Below the pieces are notes generated by a model. It made no database searches and was not told the DNA's origin. It was given only the letters and a program-made list of their open reading frames with translations. The position numbers and the translations under genes are program-made. From Rhodococcus sp. ARC_M6 (GTDB lineage Bacteria > Actinomycetota > Actinomycetes > Mycobacteriales > Mycobacteriaceae), in contig NZ_JALGQH010000010.1 of the NCBI RefSeq assembly GCF_022810305.1, positions 62,001 to 126,000 of the forward strand: 64,000 bases of DNA, given 5' to 3'. Positions 9,948 to 18,483 of this stretch are shown piece by piece. Position 1 is the stretch's first letter. Every line of letters starts with the position of its first letter.

Positions 9948-11822
9948 GTGGATACCGCGAATGAGACCGAAAACCAGTCCAATCCTGGAGTCGAGTTGAT
10001 TTCCCATCGGGCGACGTCGGATCGGCTACTCGTGCAGCGTGGGCTGTTCACCGGTACGTCGCCGGTGGCCAGCGACGAATTGTATGCCGTGACGAAGTCA
10101 GGTGTGGCGACGCGGACTCGTTTCGAGTTGCGACTCCAGCCCGGAGCCGTTGCACACACCAACACATTTTTCGGGAGATTCCCGGCCAGCTACTGGCAGC
10201 GCTGGACGAAAGTGGTCGAGGTCACGGTCACTGTTCGTATTGTGGCCGAGGCCACCTGCCGCGTCCAACTCCAGGCCTCCGATATCGGCGGTCATCGGCG
10301 CATTGTGACCAATGTTGTCGCGACGGGTAGCGAGACAGTCACCTTGACCGCGCCGCTCGACACGTTTGTCGACGGCGGTGCCCTGTGGCTGCAGTTCGAG
10401 GCTCAGGGCGGCAATGCCGTGGTCGACGAAGTCGAGTGGACGGTGGCGTCGCCGGAAACGATCCGGCCGGTGGCGATTGCCATCTGCACGTTCAACCGCG
10501 CTGATGACTGTGCGCGCACTGTTGCGGCGCTGGCTTCGGATGATCGTGTCCTGGATTTGCTCGACGCTTTGTACGTGGTTGATCAGGGAACTGATCCGGT
10601 CGAGTCGCGTGAGCTGTTCCAGGAAGTATCGAAGAAGTTCGGTTCGCGGTTGCATTACCTGCGTCAGGCGAACCTCGGCGGAGCCGGTGGTTTCACCAGG
10701 GGCCTGTACGAGGCTTCGGAAGCCGGACCGAATGCCGATGTGATCCTGATGGACGACGACATTCTCTGCGAGCCCGAGTCGGTTCTGCGGTTGAGCGCGT
10801 TTTCGAACATGACGACGGAACCGGCGCTGATCGGCGCGCAGATGCTGTTCCTGTTCAATCCGGACTATCTGTTGGCATCGGGTGAACGCGTTGATCTGGG
10901 CACACTTCAGCGTGGTGTACCGACGGACGAGCACGGTGTCCGCAACGCCAGCGTTCTCGAGAAGCTTCCGGAACGTCGCGTCGACGCTGAGTACAACGGT
11001 TGGTGGACTTGCCTGATCCCCGCCGAGGCCATCGAACGCATCGGTTTGCCGTTGCCGGTATTTTTCCAGTGGGATGACGTCGAGTACAGCTTGCGGGCGG
11101 GCCGAGCGGGCATTCCCACCATCACACTGCCCTCGGCTGCTGTTTGGCATGCGGACTTCTACTGGAAGGACGTCGACGGGTTCGCTCACTACTTCAGTAC
11201 TCGCAACGGTTTGATTACTGCTTCACTCGACCCCGGATTTGCGCCGAAAACGTTGGCCAAGCAATTGGCCCGCGATATTTCACATTCGATAGTCGGTTTG
11301 CAGTACGGTCTCGCGCACACACAGATTCGGGCTATCGAGGGATTCCTCGAGGGACCCGGCGGTTTGGCGGATGGAGGCCAGAAGGCTTTGGCTTCGATCA
11401 ATGAGGAGCGAAAGCGGTTCCCGGAGACGGTGACTCGTCCGGCGTCCGAGTTGCCGAGCAGGTTGCCCATTCGCCGGGTCGCGCCAAGTCCGAAGCCGGG
11501 TCTGTGGACGGATCTGGTTCTCGCGAAACGTGCTGTGACGCAGGCGCGTAACCAGCTCGAGCGGGGTCCCGTCGCGATCTCGTACGAGGACGCGCAGTGG
11601 TGGCATGTGGGCCGCTTCGATCATGTTTTTGTCACCGATGCGTCGCAGGGTGGGGTGCGTGAGCGCCGGTTCGACAGCGAGAAGGCCGCTGAGATGAGCG
11701 GCCGTCTCGCCGGCGTGATCAAGCGTTTTTATGCCGAGGCGCCGAGTGTTGCTCAGGCGTTCATCGACGAGTTCCCGCAGCTCACCAGCCGCGAGAACTG
11801 GGCCCGCCTGTACGAGAAGTGA
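9948..11822 (+). CDS. glfT2: Galactofuranosyltransferase GlfT2
   Basis: The polymerising galactofuranosyltransferase of arabinogalactan, adding alternating beta-1,5 and beta-1,6 Galf from UDP-Galf. Features shared with mycobacterial GlfT2: an N-terminal beta-sandwich ending in FPASYWQRWTK, the GT-A core starting AICTFNRADDC, NLGGAGGFTRG, MDDDI (metal site near residues 268-271), YNGWWTC, FFQWDDVEY and a WHADFYWKD histidine segment, then a helical C-terminus. The frame is open from 9843, but GTG 9948 gives an N-terminus close in length to the mycobacterial protein and leaves room for a divergent promoter; ATG 9870 is an alternative. 624 residues from GTG 9948. Function confident, start moderate. 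Confidence 0.9.
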   Translation: MDTANETENQSNPGVELISHRATSDRLLVQRGLFTGTSPVASDELYAVTKSGVATRTRFELRLQPGAVAHTNTFFGRFPASYWQRWTKVVEVTVTVRIVAEATCRVQLQASDIGGHRRIVTNVVATGSETVTLTAPLDTFVDGGALWLQFEAQGGNAVVDEVEWTVASPETIRPVAIAICTFNRADDCARTVAALASDDRVLDLLDALYVVDQGTDPVESRELFQEVSKKFGSRLHYLRQANLGGAGGFTRGLYEASEAGPNADVILMDDDILCEPESVLRLSAFSNMTTEPALIGAQMLFLFNPDYLLASGERVDLGTLQRGVPTDEHGVRNASVLEKLPERRVDAEYNGWWTCLIPAEAIERIGLPLPVFFQWDDVEYSLRAGRAGIPTITLPSAAVWHADFYWKDVDGFAHYFSTRNGLITASLDPGFAPKTLAKQLARDISHSIVGLQYGLAHTQIRAIEGFLEGPGGLADGGQKALASINEERKRFPETVTRPASELPSRLPIRRVAPSPKPGLWTDLVLAKRAVTQARNQLERGPVAISYEDAQWWHVGRFDHVFVTDASQGGVRERRFDSEKAAEMSGRLAGVIKRFYAEAPSVAQAFIDEFPQLTSRENWARLYEK

Positions 11823-11838
11823 TCCTCAGCGGATCACT
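11818..11838. terminator. Hairpin shared by two convergent gene ends
   Basis: AGTGATCC and GGATCACT form a perfect 8-base stem around a TCAGC loop. The stem covers the glfT2 stop codon and reaches the stop of the convergent methyltransferase gene. There is no T-run, so it would be a pause or transcript-end hairpin rather than a classic intrinsic terminator. Confidence 0.35.
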
Positions 11839-12653
11839 CTGGCAATGACCTGCTCGTTGTCGACGGTGTATCCGACGTACTCGAACGAGATGCCGGTGCG
11901 TGTGACGAATTCCGTCCACGCCCGGTACTCGTGGTGTTGCCACCCCGGGTAATTGAAGAACTCGTCGAATATCACGACCGACCCGGGAACGAGTCGGTCG
12001 CCGAGCAGATCGAGCACGGTTTTGGTGGACGAGTAGAGGTCCGCGTCGAGGTGGAGGAACGCGACGGGACCGGTTTCCTGTTCGAGGAACGACGGCAGCG
12101 TGTCGCCAAAGAGACCTGGAATAAGTTGCGCCCCTGGCACTTCAGGAATCGATTCCTGGGCGAATTCGCCGACGGGAAAGCCTGTCCTCCAGGTTTCGGG
12201 TAGGCCGGAGAACACGTCGAAGCCCGTGACCGTGCCTTCGCGTTCGCGAAACTCGTCGGCGATGATCTTTAGCGTTGTTCCGCTGGCGACCCCGAACTCG
12301 AGTGCCATTCCCGGAGTCTCGACCAAATTCAACGCGTGCCGCAGTGTGTCGTGCGGATGCCCGAACGTCTCGACTACACGCATGTTCTCCAGGATGAACG
12401 TCGCGCTCGATGCGGTGGCTTCCAGATCAACTGCGTAGGCGAGATCGCGGCGTTGACGAAACTCGAGCTCGTCGATCCGGGACCGAAGGCCCGCGATGTC
12501 CCCGCGGGCCCCGGCCAGTTCGTTGTGTGAGCGTGTTAGTTCGTCGAGAATCTGTCGTGTGCGTTCGGCATTATGATGGTCGGCGTTCTCGATCACCTCG
12601 GATACCGCACGCTGAAGCTTGGTCCTGGCGCTGGAACGGAACTGCTCGAACAT
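11826..12653 (-). CDS. TylF/MycF-type O-methyltransferase with N-terminal coiled coil
   Basis: 275 residues. Residues 1-70 are charged and helical (coiled coil), an unusual addition. The catalytic part matches the macrocin O-methyltransferase (TylF) family: ALEFGVASGTTLKIIADEF for SAM binding, GFDVFSGLPETW, then HLDADLYSSTKTVLDLL and VIFDEFFNYPGWQHHEYRAW, which hold the metal-binding acids. TylF relatives methylate sugar hydroxyls. It ends four bases from glfT2, converging, inside the galactan locus; a sugar of an envelope glycan is therefore a fair guess for its substrate. The coiled coil could mediate oligomerisation or docking to the galactan machinery (inference). Confidence 0.85.
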   Translation of the reverse strand: MFEQFRSSARTKLQRAVSEVIENADHHNAERTRQILDELTRSHNELAGARGDIAGLRSRIDELEFRQRRDLAYAVDLEATASSATFILENMRVVETFGHPHDTLRHALNLVETPGMALEFGVASGTTLKIIADEFREREGTVTGFDVFSGLPETWRTGFPVGEFAQESIPEVPGAQLIPGLFGDTLPSFLEQETGPVAFLHLDADLYSSTKTVLDLLGDRLVPGSVVIFDEFFNYPGWQHHEYRAWTEFVTRTGISFEYVGYTVDNEQVIARVIR

Positions 12654-12699
12654 GGCAACCTCTCGTCGGAATCACTACCATGCTGCCAGGGTTCGGCCG

Positions 12700-13758
12700 T
12701 TACTGTCTTCGTCCCCGGTAATGATCCTTCAACCGCCGCGAGATCGCCTTCATCTCGCGGACGCGTTCTGCTTGCAAACGAGCATCGCTTCGGGTGGCGT
12801 TCCAAGCGTTCTCGCGCTGCAGTTTTCGGTAGCTCGCGAGCCTTCTCTCGTGGACCTCTCCGAGTTCCACAGCGCGCCGAACAGCGCACTCTGGTTCCGA
12901 CGTGTGTGAGCAGTCGGAGAACCGGCAGTTCGCGATCAGTTCTTCGATTTCGGGGAAGGTCTTGTCGATACCTTCGCCGGCGTTCCACATGCCGACTCCT
13001 CGTAGACCCGGTGTATCGATCAGGGTCCGTCCACCGGAGAGTGGAATCAGTTCCCTCGTAACGGTGGTGTGTCGGCCTTTGCCGTCTCCTGTTCGGACGG
13101 CACCAGTGTCGAGGAAGCTATGGCCGAGGAGTGCGTTGGCGAGGGTTGATTTGCCGGCCCCCGATGGACCGAGTATCGCCACGGTGCCGTCCAGAACTGC
13201 ATCGAGTACGTCCATTCCTTCGTGAGTTTCGGCGCTGACCGCCAGTACGGTGGCACCAGGTGCGACTGCGGAGACCGTGGTGCGAGCGTCGTAAATGTTT
13301 TGAGCTACATCAGCTTTGGTGAGTACAACGACGGGAGTTGCGCCGCTTTCCCAGGTGAGTGCAAGTAGCCGTTCGATGCGACCCAGATCGACATCGCCGT
13401 CCGCAGCAGTGGCAACGACGACTGTGTCGACATTCGCGGCGAGAATCTGACCTTCGGATTTTCCTGAGGCGGAGGATCGAATGATACTGCTCGATCGTGG
13501 GAGTATCGAAGTGACCGTGTATGTTTCGGGCCAGTCGATCTGCCCGCTACCGGCAAGTGTCACCCAGTCTCCGGTGCACAGCGGTTCATTGCCGCTGACG
13601 GCGCGGGAAATTCCTGTGGCGGCGGCGATATCGCATTGGCCGCGGTCGACGCGAAGGACGCGTCCGGGCTTGTCGCCGGGCGGTGTCAGTGCGTCGAATT
13701 TATCTGAAAGTAGTGTGTTCCAGCCGTATTCGGTCAGGAAAGAGTTGTTCTCTGGCAT
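12700..13758 (-). CDS. rsgA: Ribosome small-subunit-dependent GTPase A
   Basis: Circularly permuted GTPase that helps mature the 30S subunit. 352 residues. An OB-fold N-terminal domain is followed by the G motifs in permuted order: TKAD (G4), GPSGAGKSTL (G1) and DTPGLRG (G3). The C-terminal zinc site is a perfect CX4CXHX5C (CRFSDCSHTSEPEC). ATG 13758 has an AGGA ribosome site about ten bases upstream and gives a family-like start; the frame is open to 13839 but those codons look non-coding. It is downstream of glfT1 on the same strand but separated by 155 bases. Confidence 0.93.
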   Translation of the reverse strand: MPENNSFLTEYGWNTLLSDKFDALTPPGDKPGRVLRVDRGQCDIAAATGISRAVSGNEPLCTGDWVTLAGSGQIDWPETYTVTSILPRSSSIIRSSASGKSEGQILAANVDTVVVATAADGDVDLGRIERLLALTWESGATPVVVLTKADVAQNIYDARTTVSAVAPGATVLAVSAETHEGMDVLDAVLDGTVAILGPSGAGKSTLANALLGHSFLDTGAVRTGDGKGRHTTVTRELIPLSGGRTLIDTPGLRGVGMWNAGEGIDKTFPEIEELIANCRFSDCSHTSEPECAVRRAVELGEVHERRLASYRKLQRENAWNATRSDARLQAERVREMKAISRRLKDHYRGRRQ

Positions 13759-13913
13759 GGTGAGTGTGTCCTGGAGGGCGAAGAAGTGAGTGTGTTGACG
13801 GTGTTGAAAGTGCGGAACACGACAGTCATCAGTACTCACTCCTCGTTTAACTCAGGACGCACCATGCGTCAGTGCGGAATCGTCTCAGGCAGCGATCGGT
13901 TTGCGCAACCGAA

Positions 13914-14810
13914 TTAACTCGGGCGTTCGAACCGCTCTTGCCGGCCGAGCTTGCGGAGCCTCATCCACTCGCGGAGGCCGGCGGGGTCGCGGCGAGTGAT
14001 CAGGAAGTACCAGCCGAACCGAATCCATTCCTGTGGAAGAAGTTTGCGCATTCCGGGCTGGGAGAGGATGTATCCGCGGTTTCGGTAGGTGAAGTAGCGC
14101 TTCGTCTCGTTGTCGGGGTACTGCGTGTGCATCCGGCCACCGAGGATCGGCTTGAATTCGTCGGCGCCGTTGGGATGGACGTAGGCGGTCTGCAAGCAGG
14201 TTCCGAATTTCAGTCCGGACCGTACGAGTCGACGGTGCACTTCCACTTCGTCCCCGCGGACGAACAAGCGGAGATCCGGGACGCCGACGGCGTCGATCGC
14301 GTCGGCGGTGAACAATGCGCCGTTGAAGAGGGATGCGATTCCCGGCAGGAGATCCTCGGAGCCCAGTTCGCTACGCAGACGGCGCCATTCCACGCCGCGG
14401 CGTAATGGGAACGCCAGGCGGTCTGGGTTGTCGATGTCGCAGACGACGGGGGAGACCTCGGCGAGATTGTGTCGGATCGCGCAGTCGAGAAGTGTTTCCA
14501 GGACGTCCGGACCCTCGGGTCGACCGTCGTCGTCGGCGAGCCAGACCCGATCTGCGCCCAGTGAAAGTGCGTACAAAATGCCCAGGGCAAATCCTCCGGC
14601 ACCGCCGAGGTTGTGCTGGGAACCGATGTAACTTGTGGGCAGCGCGGCATTCTCGACGAGTTCACGAACTGCGTCTTCGTCGGCATTGTCGATGACGACG
14701 AGGTGATCGAGCGGCCGAGATTGGGTGCTGAGAACCTTCAAGGATTCGGCCAGCAGTTCACGACGTTTGTGCGTGACGACAACTCCGATAATTTTTTCGG
14801 GTGTGCTCAT
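13914..14810 (-). CDS. glfT1: Galactofuranosyltransferase GlfT1
   Basis: 298 residues. GlfT1 adds the first galactofuranose residues to the decaprenyl-diphosphate-GlcNAc-rhamnose linker. Seen: GT2 start IIGVVVTHKRRELL, VIDNADEDAV, NLGGAGGFALG, VWLADDDG (metal site), LFNGALF and RGDEVEVHRRL; the general motif set is shared with GlfT2 at 9948. It is third in the wzm-wzt-glfT1 operon and its ATG overlaps the wzt stop by four bases. From memory the same trio is clustered in mycobacteria (Rv3781-Rv3783). Confidence 0.92.
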   Translation of the reverse strand: MSTPEKIIGVVVTHKRRELLAESLKVLSTQSRPLDHLVVIDNADEDAVRELVENAALPTSYIGSQHNLGGAGGFALGILYALSLGADRVWLADDDGRPEGPDVLETLLDCAIRHNLAEVSPVVCDIDNPDRLAFPLRRGVEWRRLRSELGSEDLLPGIASLFNGALFTADAIDAVGVPDLRLFVRGDEVEVHRRLVRSGLKFGTCLQTAYVHPNGADEFKPILGGRMHTQYPDNETKRYFTYRNRGYILSQPGMRKLLPQEWIRFGWYFLITRRDPAGLREWMRLRKLGRQERFERPS

Positions 14811-15643
14811 GGGTTGTTCTCCCGGGCCATGTCGTTCCCGGGGTTGTTCTCCCGGGCCATGTCCCTGATGACGTGGCGGACGTGGTCGGCGGCGTCGTCA
14901 CCTTCGTAGGCGCGGACGACGTCTTCGATGTCGCCTTGCATGCGGATCTGGCCGTGGTCGACCCACATCGCGCTGTTGCAGAGTTGGGCGAGGAATTCGT
15001 TGGAGTGGCTCGCGAAAACCAGGATGCCGGAGCGTTCCACCAACTTCTGCAGGCGGATGCGGGCTTTTTTCATGAATTCTGCGTCGACGGCGCCGATACC
15101 TTCGTCGAGCAGCAGGATTTCGGGATCGATGCTGGTGACGACGCCCATGGCGACGCGTACGCGCATACCGGTGGAGTAGGTGCGCAGCGGCATCGAGAGG
15201 TATTCGCCGAGTTCGGTGAAGTCGGCGATTTCATCCATTTTCGCGAGCATCTGCTTGCGGGTCTGGCCGAGGAACAGGCCACGGATGATGATGTTCTCGT
15301 AGCCGGAGATTTCGGGGTCCATGCCGACGCCGAGGTCGAAGACGGGGGCGACACGTCCACGGATGCTGGCTGTTCCTCGAGTCGGTTCGTAGATGCCGGA
15401 GAGCAGGCGCAGCAGCGTGGATTTGCCGGCGCCGTTGTGGCCGACCAGTCCGATGCGGTCGCCTTCTTTGAGCGTCATCGTGATGTCGCGGAGTGCTTCG
15501 ACGACTACCACGTCGGAGTCGTTGCGGCCGATGGATCCGCCGGCCTTGCCGAGGAATGCCTTCTTGAGTGAACGCGATTTTGCGTCGAAGATCGGGAAGT
15601 CGACGCACGCGTTCTGCGTGTGGATGCTGACTGGCTGACTCAT
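14807..15643 (-). CDS. wzt: Galactan/O-antigen ABC exporter ATP-binding subunit
   Basis: 278 residues. Walker A GLVGHNGAGKSTLLRLL, signature RTYSTGMRVRVAMG, Walker B ILLLDEGIGAVD and the switch His in VFASHS are all present, so it should be an active ATPase. With Wzm it exports lipid-linked galactan across the membrane. The C-terminus is odd: the last 18 residues contain DMARENNP twice, produced by a 30-base tandem duplication (14811-14870). It is translated between wzm (nine-base gap) and glfT1 (four-base overlap). Confidence 0.93.
   Translation of the reverse strand: MSQPVSIHTQNACVDFPIFDAKSRSLKKAFLGKAGGSIGRNDSDVVVVEALRDITMTLKEGDRIGLVGHNGAGKSTLLRLLSGIYEPTRGTASIRGRVAPVFDLGVGMDPEISGYENIIIRGLFLGQTRKQMLAKMDEIADFTELGEYLSMPLRTYSTGMRVRVAMGVVTSIDPEILLLDEGIGAVDAEFMKKARIRLQKLVERSGILVFASHSNEFLAQLCNSAMWVDHGQIRMQGDIEDVVRAYEGDDAADHVRHVIRDMARENNPGNDMARENNP
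14811..14870. repeat. 30-bp tandem duplication at the wzt 3' end
   Basis: Two adjacent 30-base units whose first 23 bases (14811-14833 and 14841-14863) are identical. In the wzt frame they encode a repeated ten-residue element containing DMARENNP. The duplication adds ten residues without breaking the frame and lies directly before the coupled start of glfT1. Confidence 0.9.
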
Positions 15644-15652
15644 GTGTTTCCT

Positions 15653-16525
15653 CTAGACCCAGTAGGGCACGCGTGCCCGGTACTTGCGGAGTGCCAGGAT
15701 CGCGACGGCCCAGCCGACGACGGTCAAGGCGATGACGATGTACCAGTGGTAGGCCTGCTGGTCGGCTCCGATGAGTGGCGCTCGGATGATCTCGAGGTAG
15801 TGGTACAGCGGGTTGAGTTCGGCGAGCTTCACTCGGTCTGCGGCTTCTGGGCTTTGATCCTTGAGAGCCTGCGTCGTCCACATGATGGGCGTCAGTACGA
15901 ACAGCAGGAGGGTGAGGCTGCCGAGGATGGGAGCGATGTCGCGGTATCGGGTGGAGAAGATGCCGAACACGATGGACACCCACAGGGTGTTCGCGACGAT
16001 CAGCACAAATGCCGGTATTGCCGCGAGTGCTGTCCAGCTCATGTTCTGCCAAATGCTGAACGCGAACAGGAGGACCACGTAGATCGCGAAGTTGTGCGCG
16101 AAGAACAGCACCTGACGCCACACCAGACGGTAAACGTGCACGCTCAACGCCGACGGCAGCTGTTTGATCAGGCCTTCGTTGGCGATGAATACTTCGGAGC
16201 CCTCGAGGATGCTGGCGCTGATCAGGTTCCAGACGATCAGTCCGACGGTGACGTACGGCAGGAATTCCTTGAGCGGAATGTTGAGCAGCGCGGAGTACAG
16301 GAGGCCCATGGCCGCCGCCTGGACACCGGTAGCGATAGTGATCCAGAAGGGGCCGATGACCGACCGGCGGTAACGCTGTTTGATGTCCTGCCAGCCGAGG
16401 CTCAGCCACAACTCGCGCTGCCGCAGACCATCGCGCAGGTCTTTGAAGGCGCGATGGAACGTCTGGGAGTCGGACACGGGCATGGGTTGCTCCGACGTCT
16501 CTGATTCGGTTGCGGATGCTGACAC
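15653..16525 (-). CDS. wzm: Galactan/O-antigen ABC exporter permease subunit
   Basis: 290 residues, ABC-2 type permease with six hydrophobic segments after a cytoplasmic N-terminus containing the typical LRQRELWLSLGWQDIKQRYRRSVIGPFW amphipathic block (read as two adjoining pieces). It partners with Wzt nine bases downstream to move the lipid-linked galactan precursor to the outer face. First gene of the wzm-wzt-glfT1 operon; the gap to bpa upstream is only 54 bases, so bpa may be co-transcribed. Confidence 0.92.
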   Translation of the reverse strand: MSASATESETSEQPMPVSDSQTFHRAFKDLRDGLRQRELWLSLGWQDIKQRYRRSVIGPFWITIATGVQAAAMGLLYSALLNIPLKEFLPYVTVGLIVWNLISASILEGSEVFIANEGLIKQLPSALSVHVYRLVWRQVLFFAHNFAIYVVLLFAFSIWQNMSWTALAAIPAFVLIVANTLWVSIVFGIFSTRYRDIAPILGSLTLLLFVLTPIMWTTQALKDQSPEAADRVKLAELNPLYHYLEIIRAPLIGADQQAYHWYIVIALTVVGWAVAILALRKYRARVPYWV

Positions 16526-16579
16526 GGAGGTCGAGCCTACCGGCCTCGGTGCGGCATCGACTTTCTGTGGTGACCGTGG

Positions 16580-17134
16580 TTACAGATACTGGCCTGTTCC
16601 GCCCCCTTGTTGGTCCGGATGCGTGGCGGAATGGGGGACTCCCATGCTCATTCCCGGAGGGAGTGCTCCTTGTCTCATTTGTTCGAGTTGAGCGCGCGCA
16701 GCCATCTGCTGGGCGAACAGCGCGGTCTGGATGCCGTGGAAGAGGCCTTCGAGCCATCCGACCAACTGGGCCTGTGCGATCCGCAGTTCGGCGTCCGACG
16801 GGATGGAGTCGTCGGTGAAGGGGAGGGTTAGGCGTTCGAGTTCTTCGCGCAACTCGGGGGCCAGCCCCTGTTCCAGCTCACGGATCGAAGATCGGTGGAT
16901 CTCCTTGAGTCGGACGCGGCTGGCGTCGTCGAGCGGTGCGGCCCGCACTTCTTCGAGGAGCTGTTTGATCATGGTGCCGATTCGCATGACCTTGGCGGGT
17001 TGCTCGACCATGTCGGCGATGGATTCACCCTCCGCGTCCCTGCCGTCTTGGGTATCGGCGCTGTGCCGATCGGTGCTTGTCTCGGTGCCGTCGCGGCCGA
17101 TGACAACGACCTGTTCTTCGCCTGAGTTCTCCAT
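16580..17134 (-). CDS. bpa: Bacterial proteasome activator Bpa/PafE
   Basis: 184 residues. A disordered acidic N-terminus is followed by a helical core (MVEQPAKVMRIGTMIKQLLEEVR, read as consecutive helices, and GWLEGLFHGIQTALFAQQM). The extreme C-terminus is GQYL, the HbYX-like tail by which mycobacterial Bpa docks on the 20S proteasome and opens its gate without ATP. The short Gly/Pro/Gln-rich linker before GQYL is also as in the family. From memory it corresponds to Rv3780 next to wzt/glfT1/wzm in M. tuberculosis, so the context is conserved. Confidence 0.93.
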   Translation of the reverse strand: MENSGEEQVVVIGRDGTETSTDRHSADTQDGRDAEGESIADMVEQPAKVMRIGTMIKQLLEEVRAAPLDDASRVRLKEIHRSSIRELEQGLAPELREELERLTLPFTDDSIPSDAELRIAQAQLVGWLEGLFHGIQTALFAQQMAARAQLEQMRQGALPPGMSMGVPHSATHPDQQGGGTGQYL

Positions 17135-17265
17135 GTCTCCATCTTGTCGTGTCGGGCCGACAAACTACGCGTAACCCCAAAATGGTAACTAAAAAGTAAC
17201 TGTAATGACAAGCATTTAGGTGTCTGCCTTCGACTAAGAAGCGCCGTGCCCCTAGAGTGTCGAGC

Positions 17266-18468
17266 ATGGCTTACGACGTTGCCCGTGTACGGGGATTGAT
17301 TCCCTCACTCGGCGACGGTTGGATCCACCTCGATCCGCAAGCGGGCATGCAGATCCCCGACGTGGTCTCGCGGACGGTGTCCACCGCATTCCGGGCGGCT
17401 GCATCGTCGTCATCGGGTCGACACGTCTCGAACCGTCGCAGTGCGGCAATTCTCGACAGTGCGCGTTCCGCCGTTGCAGATCTTGTCGGTGGTGATCCCG
17501 CTGGGGTCGTCCTCGGTGCAGACAGAGCTGTACTGCTGGCCTGGCTGGCGGAATCTCTGAGCTCTCGTCTGGGGCTCGGTACCGGCCTGGTTCTCTCGAG
17601 GCTCGACGAGGAAGCGAACGTGGCGCCCTGGCTGCGCGTCGCCAGCCGCTACGGCGCTCAAGTGCGCTGGGCCGAGGTCGAGATCGAGACGTGCGAGCTC
17701 CCGAGTTGGCAGTTCAACGAGCTCATTACTTCGACAACCAGGCTTGTGGCGTTGACCGCCGCTTCGCCGATCGTCGGCTCGGCGCCTAACGTGCGCGCCG
17801 CCGCAGATCGACTGCACGAATTCGGCGGACTCATGGTGGTCGACGCAGTCGGTGCTGCTCCCTACGCACATTTGGATATGGCTGAGCTCGGGGCGGACAT
17901 CGTCGCAGTGAGTGCTCCGTCCTGGGGTGGACCGCAGGTCGGTGCCCTCGTGTTCCGTGATCCAGGTCTGCTGGATCGAATCCCGGCAGTGTCACTCAAC
18001 CCGTACGCACGCGGTGCCGAGCGGTTGGAGGTGGGTGGACATCAGTTCGCTCTACTCTCGGGTCTTACGTCGTCGATCGACTTCCTGGCCGGCCTCGACG
18101 AATCGGCCACCGGTACCCGCCGCGAGCGGCTGGAAACGTCCATCAGCTCACTGCAGAACTATCAGGACGGCCTTTTCGACCACCTGTTGCGTTCGCTGTC
18201 TTCGCTACCCAACGTCATGGTTATCGGCCATGCGCCGACGCGCGTTCCGACACTCAGTTTCACTCTCGAGGGTATGGCCGCCGACAAGGTGGCCGCTCAT
18301 CTCGCGGACAAGCGAATCGCCACAGTGAGCGGTACACACGGCAACTCGCGATTGCTCGACGCCTTGGGTGTCAACGACGAGGGTGGCGCGGTCACGGTGG
18401 GGTTGGCGCCCTATACGACGCGGTACGAGATCAACCAGTTGGTCGCCGAACTCGGCACTCTGGGTTGA
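17266..18468 (+). CDS. Class V aminotransferase-fold protein lacking the PLP lysine
   Basis: 400 residues starting MAYDVARVRG (ATG 17266; GTG 17257 lies three codons upstream). The fold of cysteine-desulfurase-like aminotransferases is clear: SRLDEEANVAPW, VALTAASPIVGSAPNV and MVVDAVGAAPYAHLD, which carries the PLP-nitrogen Asp. Where the family has S-A-H/Y-K before a Gly-rich turn, this protein reads SAPSWGGPQVGAL. Ser stands in the place of the Schiff-base lysine, and no other Lys is nearby. It may be a non-enzymatic or repurposed homologue. Divergent from bpa and convergent with the quinone reductase. Confidence 0.85.
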   Translation: MAYDVARVRGLIPSLGDGWIHLDPQAGMQIPDVVSRTVSTAFRAAASSSSGRHVSNRRSAAILDSARSAVADLVGGDPAGVVLGADRAVLLAWLAESLSSRLGLGTGLVLSRLDEEANVAPWLRVASRYGAQVRWAEVEIETCELPSWQFNELITSTTRLVALTAASPIVGSAPNVRAAADRLHEFGGLMVVDAVGAAPYAHLDMAELGADIVAVSAPSWGGPQVGALVFRDPGLLDRIPAVSLNPYARGAERLEVGGHQFALLSGLTSSIDFLAGLDESATGTRRERLETSISSLQNYQDGLFDHLLRSLSSLPNVMVIGHAPTRVPTLSFTLEGMAADKVAAHLADKRIATVSGTHGNSRLLDALGVNDEGGAVTVGLAPYTTRYEINQLVAELGTLG

Positions 18469-18483
18469 TCCCGTACCGATTTG

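Noticed and set aside
15231..16757. 508-residue minus-strand frame across wzm and wzt
   Set aside because: Same strand but another frame; Arg/Pro/His-rich, no motif, and both real genes are unambiguous.
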